DNA from: Isoalcanivorax indicus
GTDB lineage: Bacteria; Pseudomonadota; Gammaproteobacteria; Pseudomonadales; Alcanivoracaceae
Assembly: GCF_003259185.1 (NCBI RefSeq)
Contig: NZ_QGMP01000001.1
Coordinates: 2,294,001 to 2,358,000, forward strand
Reading direction: 5' to 3'
DNA length: 64,000 bases
The notes under the pieces were generated by a model that worked only from the letters and a program-made list of their open reading frames with translations, had not been told where the DNA came from and did not search any database. This document shows, piece by piece, positions 9,091-17,932 of the stretch (position 1 is its first letter; each line of letters opens with the position of its first letter). Position numbers and translations under genes: made by a program.

Positions 9091-9633
9091 ATGTTTGAGT
9101 TGATCAGTGCCGCCCGTCGCCGCAAACGACCGCCGACGCACGGCATCTTTGACACGATTTCGATGGAGTTCCGGGTTGGCTTGCTCGATCTCGATCTGAA
9201 TCTGCACCTGAATAATGCCAAGTATCTGCGCTTCATGGACCGTTGCCGCCTGGAGCACTCGGTGCGCACCGGCCTGCTCAACAGCATGATCGAGGCACGC
9301 TGTAATGTGGTCGTGGCCAATACGGAAATTGCCTACGTGCGCGAGTTGCGTCCGTATCAGCATTTTGCCGTGCGCACACGGGTGCTCGGCTGGGATGAAA
9401 AGTACATGTACTACGACCAGCGTTTCGAGGCCCAGGGCAAGCTGCACACCCATGCGCTGCTGCGTGTCGTGAACATGTATGGTGGCAAATCGATCAGCCC
9501 GCAGGCGGTGCAGGAAATGACCGGCATGAACATGACGTCCCCCGCCCTGCCGGAATATGTAGAGCAGTGGAAGCGTCTGTTGCAGAGCAAGCGGCGCTAT
9601 ACCGAACAGGGGCTGGATATCCCGCCTGCCTGA
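9091..9633 (+). CDS. Thioesterase-superfamily (4HBT/hot-dog) protein
   Basis: A 180-residue hot-dog-fold protein. The stretch VGLLDLDLNLHLNNAKYLRF, followed by MDRCRLEH, is the typical active-site region of 4HBT_2/THEM6-like acyl-CoA thioesterases. Hydrolysis of acyl-CoA or acyl-ACP is the likely activity; the chain length is unknown. The start at ATG 9091 has a strong GGAGGAAAG upstream, so the longer frame from 8950 is rejected. It is transcribed divergently from the SDR at 8095-8865, about 225 bp away. Confidence 0.8.
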   Translation: MFELISAARRRKRPPTHGIFDTISMEFRVGLLDLDLNLHLNNAKYLRFMDRCRLEHSVRTGLLNSMIEARCNVVVANTEIAYVRELRPYQHFAVRTRVLGWDEKYMYYDQRFEAQGKLHTHALLRVVNMYGGKSISPQAVQEMTGMNMTSPALPEYVEQWKRLLQSKRRYTEQGLDIPPA

Positions 9634-9667
9634 TGGTCAGTGCGGTTCCCGTGACGCCCCGGAGCAC

Positions 9668-9691
9668 GCCCTGCGACGCCCGTCGCAGGGC
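9668..9691. terminator. Bidirectional terminator hairpin
   Basis: GCCCTGCGAC-GCCC-GTCGCAGGGC forms a perfect 10-bp stem between the convergent thioesterase (ends 9633) and lipoprotein (ends 9701) genes. Only a weak T-rich tail (GCTGTTGTAT) follows on the plus strand. Confidence 0.6.
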
Positions 9692-9700
9692 GCTGTTGTA

Positions 9701-10279
9701 TCAGTCGTCCAAGCTCCGGAACGGCGCCCAGCGCGGTTCCCGATACGCCTCACCGCCGTAGTACACACCCGGTTCATCAAGACGCAGGTTGCGGATTTCG
9801 CGCAGGGCGAGGCCCTCGGGCACCTGTTGCAGGGGTCCGGCCTGAACGAATTTCTCCGGATCGATGCCATGACGCTCGAAATCCAGCGGCTGGTCTTCGG
9901 AATAGCGGAAGTAATAGGTGTTGCCGCCTTCCACGGCCAGCGGCAGCTCGAAGATGGTCTTCAGAAACAGGATGCTCAGCGGTCGGCGGGCGTAGAAGTC
10001 GTACTCCCCCCCATGCAGCTCCAGCCAGGTATAGGCCCCGCTCTTCAGCCCGAACAGCATCTGCTCGTTAATGAAAAAGCTCGGTGCCTGCACCTCCTCG
10101 TAGCCCCACTGATTCACGGGTCGATAGAGATAGACCATGGCGTTACGGGGATCAAGGGTATCCATCGGTTCGAAGGTATTGCCCTGGGCGGCCTGGATGA
10201 AGGCACCCGGCGTGCGGGGGATGGCCATGGAGCAACTGGCCAGCGACAGGGCCAGCAGCAGGGTCAGGATCGCGCGCAT
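9701..10279 (-). CDS. DUF2846-type lipoprotein
   Basis: 192 residues starting at ATG 10279, where a lipoprotein signal MRAILTLLLALSLASCSM gives lipobox LASC and a lipidated Cys near 16. The middle part AMVYLYRPVNQWG begins a DUF2846-like beta-rich domain of unknown function found in envelope lipoproteins. Residue +2 after Cys is Ser, not Asp, so outer-membrane sorting is expected. No operon partner is visible. Confidence 0.72.
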   Translation of the reverse strand: MRAILTLLLALSLASCSMAIPRTPGAFIQAAQGNTFEPMDTLDPRNAMVYLYRPVNQWGYEEVQAPSFFINEQMLFGLKSGAYTWLELHGGEYDFYARRPLSILFLKTIFELPLAVEGGNTYYFRYSEDQPLDFERHGIDPEKFVQAGPLQQVPEGLALREIRNLRLDEPGVYYGGEAYREPRWAPFRSLDD

Positions 10280-10392
10280 CGTTGTTATTCTCTTTGTTTT
10301 TGATTGCACAGGCGCCTAACTATCGCCGATTTGCAGGGCCTTCACAAGTTACCGTATGGCCGCAGCGACGGGCCTTGGGTACACTTGCCGCC

Positions 10393-10896
10393 ATGACTGT
10401 CAAACGTGTCCGCACCCCCTGCATCGGCGTCTGCTCAACGGTTTTCGGCGATACCGTTTGCCGGGGCTGCAAGCGCTTCGTGCATGAAGTGGTGCACTGG
10501 AACGCCTACTCCGATGAAGAGAAGGCCGTGGTCTGGCGCCGTCTTGATGGTCTGCTCAAGCTGGTGGTCAGCAATTATGTGCGGGTAGACCATGCCGATC
10601 TGCTGCAAACGGGCATGGAATACCAGAACCTGCGCTTCCAGCCGGAGCTCTCGCCCGAGGGCTGGGTACCTGATCTGCTCAAGGCCGCCGGCCACCAGCC
10701 GCTGGACTATGCCGCCTTTGGTCTGACGCTGCTGGTGGACCCGGCCACGCACTCGCCACGGGGGCTGTACGACACCATCAGCGCCGAATTCTATGCCCTC
10801 TCCCATGCGCATCACGAGCGCAGCTACAGCCAGCCCGCGCGGCTGATCGACCTGGCCCGCGAGGTCGCCGAGGACCTGGGCGCCCGCCAGGCCTGA
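10393..10896 (+). CDS. DUF1289-containing protein
   Basis: 167 residues. The N-terminus TPCIGVCSTVFGDTVCRGC carries the four-cysteine pattern of DUF1289 (a small putative metal-binding domain), followed by WN and the EEKAVVWRRL helix typical of the family. The remaining 120 residues are a helical extension not seen in the short YdhL-type members. The start is at ATG 10393, just before the Cys motif, although the ribosome site is poor. Function is unknown. Confidence 0.72.
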   Translation: MTVKRVRTPCIGVCSTVFGDTVCRGCKRFVHEVVHWNAYSDEEKAVVWRRLDGLLKLVVSNYVRVDHADLLQTGMEYQNLRFQPELSPEGWVPDLLKAAGHQPLDYAAFGLTLLVDPATHSPRGLYDTISAEFYALSHAHHERSYSQPARLIDLAREVAEDLGARQA

Positions 10897-11076
10897 GCGG
10901 CTGCGGCCTGTCTCTGCACGGCTTCCCGGCACGGCATCCCTTCACCCCGCCTTCAGTTGGTCCTGCTGACCGGCGCGTCTGGTCGTTTGGGTCAACCAAG
11001 CGCTTGTCCGGGGCTGGCGTTGTGCCATACCCGATTGTACCATCGAGTAATGTCACAATACTTAGAGGAACACCCC

Positions 11077-11916
11077 ATGAATATGGCCGTCCTCCCGATC
11101 CGCCGCGATCTGAAGTTCAATCTGCCCGCTGACAAGGCCACCGACTGGCACCACGCTGGCATGCATGTGGCGCAGTTCTTCAACACCATGAGCCTGTTCT
11201 TCCCGGTGGGCGAGCGCTTCTTCATCGACTCGGTGCGCCACTTCCGTGACCAGATCGACGACCCGGAACTGAAGAAGGCCGTCACCGCCTTTATCGGCCA
11301 GGAGGCCATGCATGGTCGCGAGCACGACGAGCTCAACGAGCTGCTGCAGAACGCCGGTGTGCCCGCCAAGGCGCAGGAAAAGTTCGTGCACGCGCTGCTC
11401 AAGGGCATCCAGAAGTACGCCCCGGCCAAGTTCCAGCTGTCGGCCACCGTGGCGCTGGAGCATCTGACCGCGATTCTGGCGGACTCGCTGCTGCGCAATC
11501 CGGAAACCCTGGCAGGCTCGGACGAGCGTTTCACGGCGCTGTGGAACTGGCATGCGCTGGAAGAAACCGAACACAAGGCCGTGGCCTTTGATGTCTACAC
11601 CAAGGTCATGGGCAAGACCCTGCCGGGCTACCTGCTGCGTACCTCCTCGCTGGTACTGGCCACGGGCATCTTCCTGGCCATCCTGTATCCCTATTACATC
11701 GAGAACGTGCGCCGCAAGGGCGGCCTGTTCAACCTGCGCGGCTGGATGACGTCACTGCAATATCAGTGGGGCAAGCCGGGCACGCTGCGTCAGGCGGTGG
11801 GCGACTGGCTGGACTGGTTCAAGCCGGGCTTCCACCCCTGGGATCATGACAACCGCCACTTCCTGACGCAGATCGATGCGCTGCTGGAAGCGATTACGGA
11901 TAAAGAGGCTGCCTGA
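11077..11916 (+). CDS. Ferritin-like 'metal-dependent hydrolase' (PF10118 family)
   Basis: 279 residues. The sequence matches the family annotated as predicted metal-dependent hydrolase. Repeated acidic/His pairs on helices (E46; E76xxH79 in GQEAMH; E128-H129; E163xxH166 in EETEHKAV) resemble a ferritin-like di-metal centre. One hydrophobic stretch, SLVLATGIFLAILYPYYI at about 188-205, may anchor it to the membrane. The start ATG 11077 follows AGAGGA. Its biochemical reaction is unproven; members are common in lipid-metabolising gammaproteobacteria. Confidence 0.72.
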   Translation: MNMAVLPIRRDLKFNLPADKATDWHHAGMHVAQFFNTMSLFFPVGERFFIDSVRHFRDQIDDPELKKAVTAFIGQEAMHGREHDELNELLQNAGVPAKAQEKFVHALLKGIQKYAPAKFQLSATVALEHLTAILADSLLRNPETLAGSDERFTALWNWHALEETEHKAVAFDVYTKVMGKTLPGYLLRTSSLVLATGIFLAILYPYYIENVRRKGGLFNLRGWMTSLQYQWGKPGTLRQAVGDWLDWFKPGFHPWDHDNRHFLTQIDALLEAITDKEAA

Positions 11917-11966
11917 GAGGCGTCCCGCTTTTTTGCATAACGGCAAGCTCTCCGGCTTGTTGCTGT

Positions 11967-11993
11967 GGGCCACATGATGTGGCCCCTTTTTTT
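11967..11993 (+). terminator. Rho-independent terminator after the PF10118 gene
   Basis: GGGCCACA-TGA-TGTGGCCC (11967-11985) is an 8-bp GC-rich stem followed directly by a run of T residues to 11993. It lies 50 bp after the stop codon. A smaller stem, CAAGC/GCTTG, sits at 11944-11959. Confidence 0.88.
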
Positions 11994-12094
11994 GGGCCAC
12001 GTGTTTTGGCCCGATCAGTGGTCGCCAGCATCCCTCCTGCCCGGTAGGCTGATGCGCGGTGCACGTGCCCGTTTTCTGTCATGGAGCTCTCATT

Positions 12095-12988
12095 TTGCCA
12101 AGCCTGACTGCCCGACTGATCAAGGCGTTTTCGCGCCGCATGATTCGCCGCGAGAACCTGCAACACGATGACCTCATCCGGCATCTTCGCAAGACCTTCA
12201 ATCACACACCGGGCCTGACGCTATTGCCGCGCGGTATTCGCCTGCGCACGATCGAGACACCCGGATTCAGTGGCGACCTGATCACCGCCGCACGCCCGAC
12301 CATGACCGTGCTGTATATCCACGGCGGTGCCTACATTGCCGGGGTGACCAGGACCTACCACAACCTGGCCGGACGACTGGCCAAGGACCTGCAAGCGGCG
12401 GTCTATCTGGTGCGCTACCCGTTTGCGCCGGAGTCGCCTTTCCCCGGTGCCGTGAACCGCTGCATCGAGGCCTATGAGTGGCTGCTGGCCGACGGGCATG
12501 CGCCGGAGGATATCGCCATTGGCGGTGACTCGGCGGGCGGTGGCCTGACTCTGGCCCTGCTGCTGGCCATCCGCGATCGCGGGCTGCCGCGCCCGCGCTG
12601 CGCCTTCACCTTCTCCCCGGCGGGCGATGGCCACTGCCGGGGCCCGAGCATCGATGCCAACGACCACAGCGACTGCATGCTGTCGGCCTCCATGGTGCGC
12701 ACCGTCGCCGATATCTATATGGCCGATGCCGACCGCAACAACCCCTATGCCTCACCCTGTCTGGGCGACTACACGGGCCTGCCGCCGCTGATGATTACCG
12801 CCGCCACGGACGAGTGCCTGTACAGCGATGCGGAAGCGATTCGCGCCCGGGCCGAAGCCGCCGGTGTGCCGGTGACCTGGGTGGCCCGTGAGGGGCTGTT
12901 CCATGTCTGGCCGATCCTGTTGCCGTGGCTGCCGGAAGCCAGGGAAGATGTGAGCACGGTGGTGGCTTTCATTCGCGCTCAGAAGTGA
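12095..12988 (+). CDS. Alpha/beta hydrolase, hormone-sensitive-lipase-like esterase
   Basis: Carboxylester hydrolase of the HSL (family IV) type. The oxyanion-hole motif HGG is at 76-78 (YIHGGAYIAG), the nucleophile S146 is in GGDSAGGG, the acid is probably D239 (AATDECLYSDA) and the base H270 (LFHVWP). I place the start at TTG 12095 because GGAG lies about 9 nt upstream; an in-frame GTG at 12059 would add 12 residues. Short or medium acyl esters are the usual substrates. The 3' end overlaps the convergent barrel gene by 10 bp. Confidence 0.85.
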   Translation: MPSLTARLIKAFSRRMIRRENLQHDDLIRHLRKTFNHTPGLTLLPRGIRLRTIETPGFSGDLITAARPTMTVLYIHGGAYIAGVTRTYHNLAGRLAKDLQAAVYLVRYPFAPESPFPGAVNRCIEAYEWLLADGHAPEDIAIGGDSAGGGLTLALLLAIRDRGLPRPRCAFTFSPAGDGHCRGPSIDANDHSDCMLSASMVRTVADIYMADADRNNPYASPCLGDYTGLPPLMITAATDECLYSDAEAIRARAEAAGVPVTWVAREGLFHVWPILLPWLPEAREDVSTVVAFIRAQK

Positions 12989-13554
12989 GCGCGCAGGCCC
13001 AGTGAAATGATGCGCGTATCAATCCGGTCCATGGCATACCATCCATAGCCGATATCCAGGCTGACCGGGGCCAGGGGGCCGAAACGAAGGCCCGCTTCCA
13101 GCATCGGATCCGTGCCTTCGAGACGACGCAGGCTGCGCCCGAAGCCGGGCCTCAGCCGCGTCTTCCAGTGCCAGGCCCCGGCCCGTCCGTAGATCCCGAC
13201 CACCTGGCGCGGGGCCCAGGTCGCATCCAGCGCCAGCCGCACGCCGCGCCCGTAAAGGTTCTGCCCGTCCAGTTCGCTGAACACCCGATCCATATCCATT
13301 TCGATCCAGGCGATATCCAGGGCCAGAGCGGTCGTGACATGGTAGCCACCCCCCAGCGTAAACCCCAGATTCCCGTCACGGAACGAGCGCTCCCCGCCAT
13401 CGCGCAGGTAATCCGGGTCAGCCCGGTGATCCAGTACCGCCATGCCGGTGTGGATGTAGAAACCACTGCCGTTCTCGCGGCTATCCGCCAACACGGTCAT
13501 CGGCAGCGCCGTGAGGCAACAAGCCAGCAGGACGGGGTATCGTGGTGAGGTCAT
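12979..13554 (-). CDS. Small outer-membrane beta-barrel protein
   Basis: 191 residues with a signal peptide (about 1-23, cleavage after VLA). Alternating hydrophobic and aromatic strands follow, e.g. GFTLGGGYHVTTALALDIAW, then paired strands to the end, and the last residue is Phe (GLRAHF), the sorting signal read by the BAM complex. About 8 strands fit an OmpA/OmpW-like porin-fold domain. Ligand unknown. It lies 63 bp downstream of the caspase gene on the same strand and might be co-transcribed with it. Confidence 0.75.
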   Translation of the reverse strand: MTSPRYPVLLACCLTALPMTVLADSRENGSGFYIHTGMAVLDHRADPDYLRDGGERSFRDGNLGFTLGGGYHVTTALALDIAWIEMDMDRVFSELDGQNLYGRGVRLALDATWAPRQVVGIYGRAGAWHWKTRLRPGFGRSLRRLEGTDPMLEAGLRFGPLAPVSLDIGYGWYAMDRIDTRIISLGLRAHF

Positions 13555-13617
13555 CTGGCCGCACTCCCAGGCATCGTTATGCCATGGGAGGGCCCGCAGC
13601 GCGGCACTGGACGCGCG

Positions 13618-16600
13618 TCAGTGACGTAACCGCCAGCGCTCGACCCGGTCGCGCCAGCGCGGGCCGAGCACCGTATGTCCGGCCGGGTGCAGCGCCCAGG
13701 GCATATAAGACTGGCTGTCGCCACGATACAGCCACTCCGGTTCCGTGCCCGCAGGCAGGTGCAGCACCCGGAAACTGTCACCGTCGAACAGCAAGGCCCG
13801 GCCGTTGCTCGTCACGGCCATACCCCGCAGTGCCGGGGCCTCGCGCACCATGAGGCGGCGCTTTTCGTCGAGATCCCAGGCTTCGACATAGTGATGGCCT
13901 GCAGGGGTGCCGTAGACATTCTCGGCCTGGTGACGGAACGCACGGAGCAGATAACGGCCATCGGCACTGAGCGCCGTCTGCTGCGCCTGCGCCGGCTCAC
14001 CGGCACGCCCGAAACCCTGAACCTCATCCCGAGGGAGCTGCCAGCGCGCCTGCTCCACCCACTCGCCACCGGCCCCCGGCGTCAGGTCGACCATCACCCC
14101 GTATTCGTCCACCACGCGGACGCCATCACCACGGATGGCCAGGCCGCGCACGAACCCCGGTAATGACACCGGCAGTGTCTGCGTGGTGCCGGCATCGACA
14201 TCGAACAAACGCACTCCGCGCCCGGGGAACCCCCCTTCCACCAGCACGCGCCGCCCGTCTGCACTGAACGCGGCGGCCGACAAATCACGGGCCAGATGCC
14301 CGTCCTGATCACGCCCCTCCTGATCACGACCACCCAGCACCACCTGCTCGCCGGTCTGCAGATCAACGCGCTGCAAGACATAGTCGTCCGCCAGCACCAG
14401 GGCATACCGCCCGCTGGCGTCCACCCGCAGACTGCGCGGCTGGTCCAGCGCCAGCGGCACCTGCGTCTGCAGGGTGCCCTGCTCGGCATCGAAGCGGCGC
14501 AGCCCTTCGTTCTGCAAGGTGACGACGGTGCGGCCATCGCCACTGAAGGCCATCGCTTGCGCGTGGGACAGGTCGGCATCGTCATCAGCAAATCCCAGCG
14601 ACCAGGTTTCCTGCACGGGCAGGGTGGCGCGGGTGATGGCGAAGTCGAGGGCGGGATTGCTGCCGCGCACCGTGGGCACCTGGCGCCCCTGAGTGCGCTC
14701 CGCCACGCGGTCGGCCACAAAGCGGCGCAATTCGTCGACGCGAATCTGGCGGTCGCCGTTGAGGTCGGCCGCCATGGCTTCCAGCCCCTCCAGTACCGCT
14801 GCGGTAAAGACACCGTTGTTCCAGCGGGCTGACTCCAGCGCAAACTCCATCGCGCCGGATGCGGCAATCACATGCGCGCCACTGCCTTCGCGCAGCTCGA
14901 CAAAGATATCTTCCAGCAGCGGCCTGTCGATCTCCGGTGCATCGTCGGGTATGGCGCCGATGCGTCGCAGCCCGCGTGCTGACACCTCGCCATCGCCGCC
15001 TGCCAGCAGCATCGGCGTGGGCAGCAGGCCCGCCGCACCGTCGTCGTTTTCCCCGGCATGGCAGCTGTCGATGAAGATCAGCCGTTCGCGGGCACGGGTG
15101 TTCGCCAGCAAGCCTTCGATCTCGTCAAAGCGCACCCCCCGGCGGCCCGGGGCCTCGAAGTCCATGTCGGTGGGTGCAAAATAGTAGACCCCGTCGTCCG
15201 CCAGCACGCCGTGTCCGGCGAAATACAAAATCACCCGGTCATCCAGCCCGGCGCGGGCAAGAAAACGCTGCGCCCGCAGAATCGCACTGCGCGTCGCCTG
15301 CCCGTCGGTGAGCAACAAGGTCTCGATATGCTCGCCTTCCAGGGTGGCAAAATGCGCGGCCACATCCTCGATATCCTTGGCGGCATAACGCAGGTCGTAT
15401 TGCGATTGGGCGTACTCGGACACCCCCACCCCGACCAGGAAGGTGCGTCGGGTCGTCGCGGCGGCGGTGCTGTAGACCTGTGCCATCAGGTCGTCCGAAC
15501 GGCGCCCGTCGGCCAGCGTCAGATGCGCCGTAATCCGGTTTTCGCCCGGCATCAGCGACAGCGTATGGCGCGCCTCACCGCCGCGCACCGGCACGCCGTC
15601 AGCCGGCGTCGCCCGCACGTTGGCCACAAACAGATGCAGCCGCGCGCCGTCCGGGCCACCCACGGCCACCTCCAGCTCGCGACGGTCGTGCACCAGCGGC
15701 GGGGTGCGCGACCAGGTCGGCAGCAGGTCACCTGACAGCCGGGCGCCACGTGTGGCCAGCCGCTGCTGACGCAACGTCACCAGCTGCGCCAGTTGCGCCA
15801 GATAGTCCGGCTGCGCGTGCCCCAGCGCCGCCAGCACGCGATCCGGGCGATTACGCTCGCCATCAAACAGCGTAAAGGCGCGCAGTGTCATGCCATCACG
15901 GCGGGTGACCTGGCTGACCGCATCGCGGGAGGCTGCATACTCCCCGTCCGGGGTCAGAATCAACGCGCCCTGATCCGCCACCGGGTAGATACTGGCCAAG
16001 AGCGCCAGCGTCACCGGCGCCTCGATATCCAGCACATGCACCGCCGCATCGCTGGTCTGCGCATACAGCCGCTGGCGACCAAACAGCAGGGTGCGTATCG
16101 GCAAATCCCCCACCGGCACCGCCTCACCCAGCGCGCCCGTTGAAGGCTGGTACAGTCGCACGCCCTCCTCCGTGGCCAGCGCCAGCCGGTCCTGGTCCGG
16201 CGCGTAGGCCGACGCCGTCACGTTACCGTTGTAGGGCTGCCGGTCGTCACCGATGAACAGACCATAGCGGGTCAGCATCCAGAGCTCCCCCGCGTCGCTG
16301 AAGTCCAGCTCCAGCAAGGTATTGACGGAGGGCATGCCGCTGCCGTCAGCGAACGGGTCGATGCGGGTGCGCCCCAGCGAGGTGCCCGCTGGCCACGCCA
16401 GCATTTCCAGATCGCCCTGGCTGTCATTCAGGAACAGGAGCGGGTCTTCATCGGGCAGCTCGCGCAAGCGCAGCCAGGTCACCGGCGGGCCATCGCGCTG
16501 CATCCGGGTCGTGATGACGCCATCCTGGCATTGGTACACCATGTTGCCCACCGCCAGCAGCAGGCTGCCATCGCTATGCCGCGCACTCGCATCCAGCCGG

Positions 16601-17841
16601 TCAGGATGGGTGTCCGCATCAAAGCAGGCCCACGGGTCGGGATGATCCGCCGGCGCGCTGGCCGGACGTCGCTCCCCGGTCCCCAGGTCCCATTCCTGCA
16701 TACCCGTCTGCGGCACCGGCCCCATGGCGCGATCGGGCCAGGCGAAGAACAACGGATGCGACAGCGCCTGCTCCAGCGACACCTGTAACAGGCCGCGCGT
16801 TTCATCCACACCCACCAGGCGCGTCTGGGTCGGCACGGCATCCAGTTCGCCAAGCACCGCGCCACTGGGCGCATGCACCAGACGCCCGGCACTGAAGACC
16901 ACATCCTCATCCGTGATCGCAAAGGCGGCGCGGCTGTCCCGTCGGCAGGTCACCGGCAACGCCTCCGGGGTGCCCCCCGGTCGCTGGCGTTGCAGGCAGG
17001 TGTCTTCGTCGAAATAGATCAGCGATCCGTCGGCCATGAAGCGCGGCTCGCGGGCATTCGGCAGCGGCTGGCGCTGGCCGCTGTCGATCTCCAGCAGCCA
17101 GCCGCCCGGGCGCCCTGCCATGCCGGTGGACACCAGCAATTGCGATCCATCGGGGGAGAAGCGTAAACCACCAGGATAGAAAGGACGCTCACTGGACGTG
17201 ATCGGCCAGGCCGCTCGCTCGGCCAGCGTATCGGTGGCCAGAATGCGCACCGCGTCGTACCCCATCACGGCCAGCCAGGCGCCGTCCGGGCTCAGGGCCA
17301 GACGTGCCCCGGCCGCGCCCGGCAGGGGCACCACCTCTTTGTCACCCTGACCATCCGGGCGAGACAACCCCGCCTCACTGAAATCATTGAAGGCAACATG
17401 GCCACCATCACGGCTGACCGCCAGGTCCACCAAAGGCGCGCTGTCGCCCTCCACCGCCTCGCCCCACATCAGGCTGACCGGATGCTGGAGCAGCATCGTG
17501 CGCGTGGTCGTGTCGAACAGCGAAAACTGCTGCGCGGTGGTGACCAGCAAGCGAGTGCCGTTGTCCAGCCACTGCAACTGGCGCACGCCGTCCATCACAT
17601 GGGCACCGGCCTGTAGCGAGGCAATCCGGTAGCGCATGGACAGGTTCCACAACACCACGCGGCCATCGGCATAGCCCACCGCTGCGGTAACGCCGTCACG
17701 GGCCACATCCACCGCTGTTTCGCCACTGCCCCAGACGTCCACCGGCACGGCTGATTGCAGTACCAGCGCCTCATCGGCGGTGCCTGTCGCGGCCAGCAGG
17801 CACATCATCAGCGCCAGCCAGCGCCTCTTCCACTTCCCCAT
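13618..17841 (-). CDS. Exported caspase-family protease flanked by beta-propellers
   Basis: 1407 residues. A signal peptide (about 1-23, ending GTADEA) predicts export. Residues 25-640 contain WD40/PQQ-like blades (e.g. DGRVVLWNLSMRYRIASL). A linker leads to a C14 caspase-like domain at about 845-1070: RTFLVGVGVSEY opening strand, catalytic H877 (YFAGHGV) and C927 (IDSCHAG), 50 residues apart as in the family. An EF-hand-like loop DLNGDRQIRVDE at 1026-1037 suggests calcium dependence, as in metacaspases. Residues 1090-1407 form a second propeller-like region. ATG 17841 starts the signal peptide and follows AAGGGG; the longer open frame to 18129 is rejected. Substrate and role are unknown. Confidence 0.85.
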   Translation of the reverse strand: MGKWKRRWLALMMCLLAATGTADEALVLQSAVPVDVWGSGETAVDVARDGVTAAVGYADGRVVLWNLSMRYRIASLQAGAHVMDGVRQLQWLDNGTRLLVTTAQQFSLFDTTTRTMLLQHPVSLMWGEAVEGDSAPLVDLAVSRDGGHVAFNDFSEAGLSRPDGQGDKEVVPLPGAAGARLALSPDGAWLAVMGYDAVRILATDTLAERAAWPITSSERPFYPGGLRFSPDGSQLLVSTGMAGRPGGWLLEIDSGQRQPLPNAREPRFMADGSLIYFDEDTCLQRQRPGGTPEALPVTCRRDSRAAFAITDEDVVFSAGRLVHAPSGAVLGELDAVPTQTRLVGVDETRGLLQVSLEQALSHPLFFAWPDRAMGPVPQTGMQEWDLGTGERRPASAPADHPDPWACFDADTHPDRLDASARHSDGSLLLAVGNMVYQCQDGVITTRMQRDGPPVTWLRLRELPDEDPLLFLNDSQGDLEMLAWPAGTSLGRTRIDPFADGSGMPSVNTLLELDFSDAGELWMLTRYGLFIGDDRQPYNGNVTASAYAPDQDRLALATEEGVRLYQPSTGALGEAVPVGDLPIRTLLFGRQRLYAQTSDAAVHVLDIEAPVTLALLASIYPVADQGALILTPDGEYAASRDAVSQVTRRDGMTLRAFTLFDGERNRPDRVLAALGHAQPDYLAQLAQLVTLRQQRLATRGARLSGDLLPTWSRTPPLVHDRRELEVAVGGPDGARLHLFVANVRATPADGVPVRGGEARHTLSLMPGENRITAHLTLADGRRSDDLMAQVYSTAAATTRRTFLVGVGVSEYAQSQYDLRYAAKDIEDVAAHFATLEGEHIETLLLTDGQATRSAILRAQRFLARAGLDDRVILYFAGHGVLADDGVYYFAPTDMDFEAPGRRGVRFDEIEGLLANTRARERLIFIDSCHAGENDDGAAGLLPTPMLLAGGDGEVSARGLRRIGAIPDDAPEIDRPLLEDIFVELREGSGAHVIAASGAMEFALESARWNNGVFTAAVLEGLEAMAADLNGDRQIRVDELRRFVADRVAERTQGRQVPTVRGSNPALDFAITRATLPVQETWSLGFADDDADLSHAQAMAFSGDGRTVVTLQNEGLRRFDAEQGTLQTQVPLALDQPRSLRVDASGRYALVLADDYVLQRVDLQTGEQVVLGGRDQEGRDQDGHLARDLSAAAFSADGRRVLVEGGFPGRGVRLFDVDAGTTQTLPVSLPGFVRGLAIRGDGVRVVDEYGVMVDLTPGAGGEWVEQARWQLPRDEVQGFGRAGEPAQAQQTALSADGRYLLRAFRHQAENVYGTPAGHHYVEAWDLDEKRRLMVREAPALRGMAVTSNGRALLFDGDSFRVLHLPAGTEPEWLYRGDSQSYMPWALHPAGHTVLGPRWRDRVERWRLRH

Positions 17842-17932
17842 GGATACCGCCCCTTTTGTTGAAGTCATGGCCCATGACTGCTTACATGACAGCACGATTA
17901 CCTTCGACACGCTTGTGAGAGAGGTCATCCGT

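Noticed and set aside
8866..9453. N-terminal extension of the HSD10-like gene by about 196 codons
   Set aside because: The Rossmann fold begins directly at ATG 8865 with a good AGGAG, and the extension is antisense to the thioesterase gene.
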